Shown here piece after piece: positions 59,157-64,000 of a DNA stretch of 64,000 bases (positions are counted from its first letter, which is position 1; each line of letters starts with the position of its first letter). The position numbers and the translations under genes were made by a program. The stretch lies in NCBI GenBank assembly GCA_019456225.1, contig VRUI01000007.1:33365-97364 (forward strand), read 5' to 3'. The stretch is from Planctomycetota bacterium (lineage in GTDB: Bacteria; Planctomycetota; Phycisphaerae; Sedimentisphaerales; Anaerohalosphaeraceae). The notes beneath the pieces were generated by a model. The model ran no database searches and was not told where the DNA came from. It worked only from the letters and a program-made list of their open reading frames with translations.

Positions 59157-59615
59157 GGTACTCTCCATTAAAAAAATGCTAAATTTTCGCATCATTGTTA
59201 CCTGAATAAATGTATATATTACTAACACAGCCAAGCAATATGCTCAGCAAACAAATTACTACAAAATAAATCAAAACAGCAGAGAACTAGCCCCATGGTA
59301 AATGTAGATACACACCATGCCCCTAAAACTTGCCATATATCGTTATCTTATCGGAAAGTGACCATCGCAAGTTTAGCCCAATATACCAAAACCGGGAACC
59401 TAAAGTCAACCTATTTTAGCTAAACTCCCGATTTTATCGGACGTAGAGGGAAATTGACAACCCCATAAACAGCTTCGTCCCATATTACTGATATTATCAA
59501 TACTATCTATATAACCCTTACCGTCGATACAAAAATAAAAGTCTAAAAGTTTCTTTTTTTAAACTTCTTACAAATATTTTAAAAAAAACTGCATTGACGA
59601 CCACAAAGGACCGCT
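59157..59615. other. Divergent intergenic region between the giant gene and aroA
   Basis: About 460 bases of AT-rich DNA. It holds the leader and likely promoter of the giant gene (minus strand) and the region before the small frame upstream of aroA (plus strand). The 5' leader of the giant gene would be about 215 bases. Apart from the promoter boxes listed separately I see no clear structure. Confidence 0.6.
59380..59409 (-). promoter_or_regulatory. Sigma-70-type promoter for the giant gene
   Basis: TTGACT (59409-59404) and TATATT (59385-59380) on the minus strand, with an 18-base spacer and one mismatch each from consensus. Transcription would begin near 59373, about 215 bases before the ATG. 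Confidence 0.5.
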
Positions 59616-59855
59616 ATGATCGGTCAGACAAATACTGCAAAAAACAGCATTTTGCTAAAAAACCGGGGAATCCCTGAAGATTTTGAAACGTCCGGTAATA
59701 ACAAGAGCCAAATATTAAAAAAACGTCACGCAGATTATTATATAAAATCTCGAATACTTGCTTCATTTATTAAAAAAATTATGGTAAAAATAGCATTCAT
59801 AGTATTGAAAATCAATTATATAATAGCAATGAAAGGTCTTATATGGATCTTATAG
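59616..59855 (+). CDS. Possible small protein upstream of aroA
   Basis: A 79-residue frame starting MIGQTNTAKNSILLKN, with AAAGGA 6 bases before the ATG, which overlaps the aroA start by 13 bases. The C-terminal part is hydrophobic (IMVKIAFIVLKINYIIAM) and could be a membrane helix, but the DNA there is very AT-rich, so it may be chance. I do not recognise it. It might be a leader peptide coupling aroA translation, or not a gene. Confidence 0.25.
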   Translation: MIGQTNTAKNSILLKNRGIPEDFETSGNNKSQILKKRHADYYIKSRILASFIKKIMVKIAFIVLKINYIIAMKGLIWIL

Positions 59856-61123
59856 TCAGCAAATCAACCCTCAAAGGCACCGTATCTATACCAGGTTCCA
59901 AATCTCACACGATTCGTGCCGTTGCCATCGCTTCTTTAGCCGATGGAACCAGCAATATCTGCGATCCTCTTATCTCTAGTGACACCCTGAGCGCCGTCGA
60001 CTGTTACAGGGCTCTCGGCGCTGCGATCGACACCACAGATCCAAAAAAATGGGTTATTACCGGAACAGATGGCAAAGTAACCGCCCCTGACAACACTATT
60101 AACGTAGGCAACTCGGGAACTACCCTCAGAGTCGCACTAGCCTCGGCAGCACTTACAGAGCCGGGCCGGACCATCACCTTCACAGGTGACGAGCAGATTC
60201 AGAGCAGACCCCTTGCAGAGCTTCTAAACTCACTAAACGACCTTGGAGCTGCCGCGGCAGCGGTAAAAGACAACGATATGGCCCCGGTGACAGTCTCAGG
60301 AAAGCTAACAGGCGGAAAAACCACACTTAAGTGCCTTACCAGCCAATACTTATCAAGCCTGCTGCTCGCCGCCCCACTAGCCGAAAACGATACATATATA
60401 GACGTAACCTTACTAAACGAACCCGATTATGTTCAGGTCACCCTCGATTGGCTCGACAAACAGGGCATAAAATACGAAAACAACGATTTCAAAAGCTTCC
60501 ACATCCCCGGACGGCAAAAATACACCGCTTTTGACACTGCTATCCCGGCTGACTTTTCCAGCGCGACCTTCTTTTTGTGCGCCGGTGCGATCCTCGACGC
60601 TGACATCACCCTGCATGGTCTGGATTTCACTGACAGCCAGCCGGACAAGGCCGTCGCGGACTATTTAAAGGCCATGGGGGCCGATATCACCATTGAAAAG
60701 GGTGCCGTCCATATAAAATCTTCGACGCTTAACGGCACGGAAATCGACATGAACCGCACCCCTGACGCACTGCCGGCGATGGCGGTGACCGCGGCATTTG
60801 CAAAAACGCCAACAAAACTGTATAATGTCGCCCAGGCAAGGTGCAAAGAGACCGACAGAATCGACTGTATGGCCAAAGAATTGGCAAAACTCGGGATTTC
60901 AGTTGACCAAATGCCGGACGGGCTTATAATACACCCGGGCAAAATAAGCCCCGCCAGGCTTGAAGGATATGGTGACCACAGGATAGTTATGGCCCTGTCG
61001 CTAGCGGCGATGGCAGTTGACGGCGAATCCAGTATCTCGACCGCCGAAGCAATAGACGTAACCTTCCCGGAATACGTAATGCTGATGAAGGGTCTGGGCG
61101 CAAACATGGAATTAGACTGGTAA
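59843..61123 (+). CDS. aroA: 3-phosphoshikimate 1-carboxyvinyltransferase (EPSP synthase)
   Basis: A 426-residue EPSP synthase of normal length. It joins shikimate 3-phosphate with phosphoenolpyruvate, the sixth step of the chorismate pathway. Substrate-binding motifs are seen: IPGSKSHTIRA (Lys20, Ser21, Arg25), VGNSGTTLRVAL, FTGDEQIQSRPLAEL, LTSQYLSSLLLAAPLA, TPDALPAMAV, RCKETDRI and GYGDHRIVMALSLAA. The first motif is KSHTIR, less common than KSxSHR/KSxTNR, so it belongs to a divergent branch. AAAGG lies 8 bases before the ATG. It is followed, 154 bases later, by the chorismate-synthase-like gene on the same strand, separated by a large hairpin repeat. Confidence 0.9.
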   Translation: MDLIVSKSTLKGTVSIPGSKSHTIRAVAIASLADGTSNICDPLISSDTLSAVDCYRALGAAIDTTDPKKWVITGTDGKVTAPDNTINVGNSGTTLRVALASAALTEPGRTITFTGDEQIQSRPLAELLNSLNDLGAAAAAVKDNDMAPVTVSGKLTGGKTTLKCLTSQYLSSLLLAAPLAENDTYIDVTLLNEPDYVQVTLDWLDKQGIKYENNDFKSFHIPGRQKYTAFDTAIPADFSSATFFLCAGAILDADITLHGLDFTDSQPDKAVADYLKAMGADITIEKGAVHIKSSTLNGTEIDMNRTPDALPAMAVTAAFAKTPTKLYNVAQARCKETDRIDCMAKELAKLGISVDQMPDGLIIHPGKISPARLEGYGDHRIVMALSLAAMAVDGESSISTAEAIDVTFPEYVMLMKGLGANMELDW

Positions 61124-61146
61124 AAATAACATTACATCACCCTTTT

Positions 61147-61223
61147 GGGTGGCACCTTCAAGCGAAGCTTGTGGGTGCACGGGGCAAAAGCACCCACAAG
61201 CCTGCGGCTTGAAGGTGCCACCC
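61147..61223. repeat. Large hairpin repeat between aroA and the chorismate-synthase-like gene
   Basis: An almost perfect inverted repeat: GGGTGGCACCTTCAAGC (61147-61163) with its complement at 61207-61223, and an inner stem GCTTGTGGGTGC (61167-61178) with 61190-61201. Two stems are separated by a small internal loop. It looks like a REP/MITE-type mobile repeat and not a rho-independent terminator, because no T-run follows. Confidence 0.75.
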
Positions 61224-61277
61224 TGTAAATAACGATAAACAATTTAATAACAAGAACTTATATACAGGAGTAAACAA

Positions 61278-62609
61278 ATGCTAGGTTGTCATTTTGGACG
61301 CAATTTTCAGGTTACCGTCTCGGGCGGTTCTTATCAGGATGGTTTATCTGCCACTCTGCAGGGCAATCCGCCCGGCATGCTCATCACAGAGCAGGAGATC
61401 TACGGCGATATGCTGCTTAGAAAACCCGGTGCTGACGAATTGTCAAGCCCGCGTAAAGAGCCCGACCTTCCGGTTATCTATACAGGAGTAAACGCTGCAG
61501 ACACGATCGAAGGCGCAGGAAACTGGAACCACACAAACGGCACTCCGCTGACGATCCTGATCCCTAACCTTGACAGGCATTTCATACATATTAAACAGTA
61601 CCAGGACACAAACCGCACGCCGCGTCCCGGCCATGCGTCTTATGCTTCTTTCGCCAAGTACGGACCGGACGATGACGCTATCGGTGCCGGTTTCTTCAGC
61701 GGCCGTTACACCTCGACGATCGTAGCTGCCGGTTATGTCGCCAAAAAAGTGCTCGCACGGTGCGGAATCACGGTTTTCTCTTATGTTAAAGAGGCTGCCG
61801 GCGTTGCTTGTCCGGAAATGGATCACCAGAAAATATTCGAATTGACTGAAAGCTATAAGAAGATGCGTCACGATTACGACCCGTTCTATCAGAACGTGTA
61901 TGTTGGCGGCAGGATCAAACCTGAGATGCGTTTCCTTGAGAAGATGGCTGTTATGGCAGAGATCGAAAAGGAGATCGACCCGATCCGCGACACTCAAAAA
62001 CCAATGATCGCTGAAGAGATCCTCGAAAAGTACGGCGTTCATCATATACTGTGCTGCCCGGACGTCGACGCTTCTAACGCGATGGTTGAGGCATGTAATA
62101 AGATCACTGCGACCGGCGATTCCAGCGGTGGTATTGTTGAGGTCGTGGTAATGGGCGTTCCAGTTGGCCTTGGCGAACCGGTCTTTGATAAGCTCGACGG
62201 CGAACTGGGCAGAATGCTCGGTATCGGTGCCGTTAAGGGCGTTGAAGTCGGTGCGGGTTTTGCGGTTAAGGACATGACGGGCTTTGAGTCTAATGACCAG
62301 ATACATTCGGAAGACGGCAAGGTCGTATTCGACAGTAATATGGCAGGGGGGATCACCGGCGGACTTTCATCCGGACAAGACATCGTCGTTAAGCTCGCCG
62401 TTAAACCAACGCCGACGATCGACAGGCCGCAGCGTACTATCGACAAGTACACGCTCGAAAACACCGATTTGGCAGCAATAACAAGACGCGACCCCACAAT
62501 CGCGGGGCGTATCTGGCCGGTCGCCGAAAACTACACAGCAATGGTAATCCTGGACAACCTGATGTCGCACTACGGGTATCAGACGTTAAAAGATATCATC
62601 GCCAAGTAG
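61278..62609 (+). CDS. Divergent chorismate synthase family protein
   Basis: A 443-residue protein homologous to chorismate synthase over its whole length: MLRKPGADELSSPRKEPD-like N-terminal region (R48), VIYTGV, TNGTPLTILIPNLD, RPGHAS (His119), SGRYTS, VAAGYVAKKVL, ATGDSSGGIVEVVVMGVPVG, GAVKGVEVGAGF and GGITGGLSSGQDIVVKLAVK. But the N-terminal GESHG is GGSYQ (residues 16-20) so the invariant His is Tyr19. GRHDP is TRRDP (His to Arg404), and RPGHAD is RPGHAS. Chorismate synthase removes phosphate from EPSP with reduced FMN. This may be the pathway enzyme of this lineage or a paralogue with another substrate. AGGAG lies 7 bases before the ATG. A strong terminator follows. Confidence 0.7.
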   Translation: MLGCHFGRNFQVTVSGGSYQDGLSATLQGNPPGMLITEQEIYGDMLLRKPGADELSSPRKEPDLPVIYTGVNAADTIEGAGNWNHTNGTPLTILIPNLDRHFIHIKQYQDTNRTPRPGHASYASFAKYGPDDDAIGAGFFSGRYTSTIVAAGYVAKKVLARCGITVFSYVKEAAGVACPEMDHQKIFELTESYKKMRHDYDPFYQNVYVGGRIKPEMRFLEKMAVMAEIEKEIDPIRDTQKPMIAEEILEKYGVHHILCCPDVDASNAMVEACNKITATGDSSGGIVEVVVMGVPVGLGEPVFDKLDGELGRMLGIGAVKGVEVGAGFAVKDMTGFESNDQIHSEDGKVVFDSNMAGGITGGLSSGQDIVVKLAVKPTPTIDRPQRTIDKYTLENTDLAAITRRDPTIAGRIWPVAENYTAMVILDNLMSHYGYQTLKDIIAK

Positions 62610-62630
62610 AAGATTTGCAACACAAAATCA

Positions 62631-62661
62631 AAAAGGGACACCCAAAAAGGTGTCCCTTTTT
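62631..62661 (+). terminator. Rho-independent terminator behind the chorismate-synthase-like gene
   Basis: Stem AAAAGGGACACC (62631-62642) with GGTGTCCCTTTT (62649-62660), loop of 6 bases, followed by more T. It lies 21 bases behind the stop and closes the aroA transcript. Confidence 0.92.
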
Positions 62662-63438
62662 TTGTGTATACTGGACATTGTCGACATTTCCCACCTATGG
62701 TTTTGGGCGTTATTTTTTGAAATTAATTGAAATTAATTGAACGAAAACGCGAAAAAAACAGATATTTTGACTTTTTTTGGGTAAAAGTTCGCGCTTTTTA
62801 ACTTATTTTGACACCTAATTCAGAGGTAAACTAAATTCTTGATACCCGTAGTGTCGCTTAGTTGGGGTTTACCATGAAGGCCATGAAAGTTTATGAAGGG
62901 CATGAAGAAAAAGACAAACTGAACCACTAATTAACACTAATTAACACTAATTTTATTTTAAAAACTTTGCCACCGAGAGCACCGAGGACCACCGAGGAAA
63001 AGAGAGAATTTATCCGCGGATTTCGCGGATTGCACGGATTAAAAACTAAAAGCAAAAGATAGTTAAAAGCAAAAACAAAAACTTGAACCACTAATTTTCA
63101 CTAATTTTTTTTGGGGATTTTTTCTTTACTTTTTGTTGGTTTTGTGGTAAGTAGTAATTAGCAATCAGCAATAAGCCCCGACGTGAAGTCGGGATTTCGC
63201 TTTGCTCAATTTTGGGAGTTTGTTAATTGGGTTGTAAAAAAGGGAAGTTAATGAAATGGACGGGATTGCGGGATGCTATTTTACCTAAACCCCCGGAAAG
63301 GGGTCTGACCCCTTTAATTTCCCTTTGGTTTTGGTTTTGTTTTGACGGGAAAGGGAATTGGGGGTATTCTATTACTGCGACTCCTTTCTGAAACGCGTGA
63401 CAGACAATGACTTTTAAAGTTCTCTGAGGTATAGCGGA
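62662..63438. other. Repeat-rich intergenic region without genes
   Basis: About 780 bases with no credible gene. It holds tandem or dispersed short repeats: GAAATTAATT units (62719-62745), CATGAAGG units (62871-62911), CACTAATT units (62925-62955 and 63085-63110), GCCACCGAG/GAGGAAAAG (62965-63005), CGCGGATT units (63011-63042) and an AAAGGGGTctgACCCCTTT palindrome (63297-63315). Several have relatives in other gaps of the window. Confidence 0.6.
63297..63315. repeat. Perfect palindrome AAAGGGGT-CTG-ACCCCTTT
   Basis: A 19-base REP-like palindrome in the intergenic region, 123 bases before the AAA ATPase gene. A short A/T flank occurs but no clear T-run. It may be a REP-like element or a weak terminator. 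Confidence 0.55.
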
Positions 63439-64000
63439 ATGTACATAAAGAAAATCATAATTGATAATATTCGATGTTTCAAGCATATTGAAATTGATCT
63501 TTCTATAGAAAAAGGGGTGACCAATTGGACAGTATTGCTTGGCAATAATGGCGTTGGCAAAACTACTATCATGAGATGTATTGCATTGTGTTTATGTGAA
63601 GAATCTGGCGCAGCCGGACTGCTTGATGAATTACATAGCGATTGGATAAGAAGAGAAACGCCTAATAAAAAAGCAACTATTAGGATTGAATTTGAAAAGA
63701 TAGACAACTATAGTAAAACACCTTTTATTGAGACAACAGTAAAGTTATCGAAATTTGGGGATGAAGTTGATTTAACACAAAAAACAGAACCGGCTAGTTC
63801 GAAAATATGGGACAATCTTTTTGTATGTGGTTATGGAGCGAACAGACGTCAATTCGGAACGGAATCATTCTCAGAGTATACTGTGACAGATGCAATTTAT
63901 ACTTTATTTAATTATGCAGCACCAATGCAAAATATAGAGTTGATTCTGAGAAGGCTAGAAAATGAGATTGATCTAAAGGATCTATTTAGAAAATTGGAAG
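63439..64000 (+). CDS. AAA family ATPase, N-terminal part (runs off window)
   Basis: A frame opens at ATG 63439 and stays open for 187 codons to the window end. It starts MYIKKIIIDNIRCFKHIEID, then has LLGNNGVGKTTIMRCIALCL with the Walker A box (residues 35-42), the plan of RecF/OLD/SMC-like ATPases (AAA_15/AAA_23). FVCGYGANRRQFGT further on has the YGANR motif found in ATPases of defence systems such as Septu PtuA and retron-linked ATPases. GAGG lies about 10 bases before the ATG. The gene is clearly AT-richer than its neighbours, consistent with horizontal transfer. The downstream part is not in the window, so its system cannot be named. Confidence 0.8.
   Translation, partial: MYIKKIIIDNIRCFKHIEIDLSIEKGVTNWTVLLGNNGVGKTTIMRCIALCLCEESGAAGLLDELHSDWIRRETPNKKATIRIEFEKIDNYSKTPFIETTVKLSKFGDEVDLTQKTEPASSKIWDNLFVCGYGANRRQFGTESFSEYTVTDAIYTLFNYAAPMQNIELILRRLENEIDLKDLFRKLE

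Noticed and set aside
59240..59420. Possible sigma-54 site (TGGC-N-GC) before the giant gene
   Set aside because: The spacing and the GC element do not fit TGGCAC-N5-TTGC.
63223..63486. 87-codon minus-strand frame overlapping the AAA ATPase start
   Set aside because: It overlaps the better supported ATPase frame and has no ribosome site or domain.

Overview
The window looks like a chromosomal segment from a Gram-negative member of the PVC superphylum, most likely Planctomycetota (Phycisphaerae-like). This is inferred from gene content and not from any search: a DUF1571-type secreted protein, a PEP-CTERM protein, a pseudopilin fused to a LamG domain, a PilM-PilN fusion, polymorphic-membrane-protein-like beta-helix repeats, and a dockerin of the DLxxxGxxDLxDLAxFAxxWL style. 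No rRNA, tRNA, CRISPR array or transposase is recognisable.

Positions 1-16421 are all on the minus strand: carA (cut by the window edge) behind carB, the glutamine-dependent NAD synthetase nadE, a secreted PQQ-type beta-propeller, a MATE transporter, a ribonuclease D, and a complete tripartite RND efflux operon (TetR regulator, TolC-like outer membrane factor, membrane fusion protein, RND pump). The TetR gene has a good promoter overlapped by an inverted repeat, so the operon is probably autoregulated. At 16649-17280 (plus) lies an MNT/HEPN toxin-antitoxin pair whose HEPN gene carries a frameshift.

Positions 17415-29240 (minus) hold a type II secretion / type IV pilus-like system: GspE, GspF, a GspG-type pilin, a terminator hairpin, three further pseudopilins (one fused to LamG), a PEP-CTERM protein, a PilX-like protein, a PilM-PilN fusion, a PilO-like protein, a short secretin and a DUF1571 protein. 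A prepilin peptidase, a GspC and a retraction ATPase are not in the window.

Positions 29496-59156 (minus) are one uninterrupted gene for a secreted protein of about 9886 residues, almost half the window. It has a signal peptide, an M6-like metalloprotease domain (HENGH), fibronectin-like domains, eight beta-helix modules joined by InlB-type repeats, a beta-propeller, two subtilisin-like proteases with intact catalytic triads, two von Willebrand A domains, a dockerin and a fibronectin-like tail. The propeller, proteases and vWA domains all sit at the same relative place inside their module, as if exchangeable cassettes. Long blocks are nearly identical at DNA level between modules 7-11 kb apart, so the gene is growing or being homogenised by internal recombination. 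Its position directly upstream of the secretion operon suggests, without proof, that it is a substrate.

Positions 59616-62609 (plus) hold an EPSP synthase (aroA) and a strongly diverged chorismate-synthase-family gene that has lost signature active-site residues. The last kilobase is intergenic DNA full of short degenerate repeats, then the start of an AT-rich AAA ATPase gene cut by the window end. The strongest candidates for something undescribed are the giant multi-protease beta-helix protein with its cassette organisation and the atypical chorismate synthase homologue.
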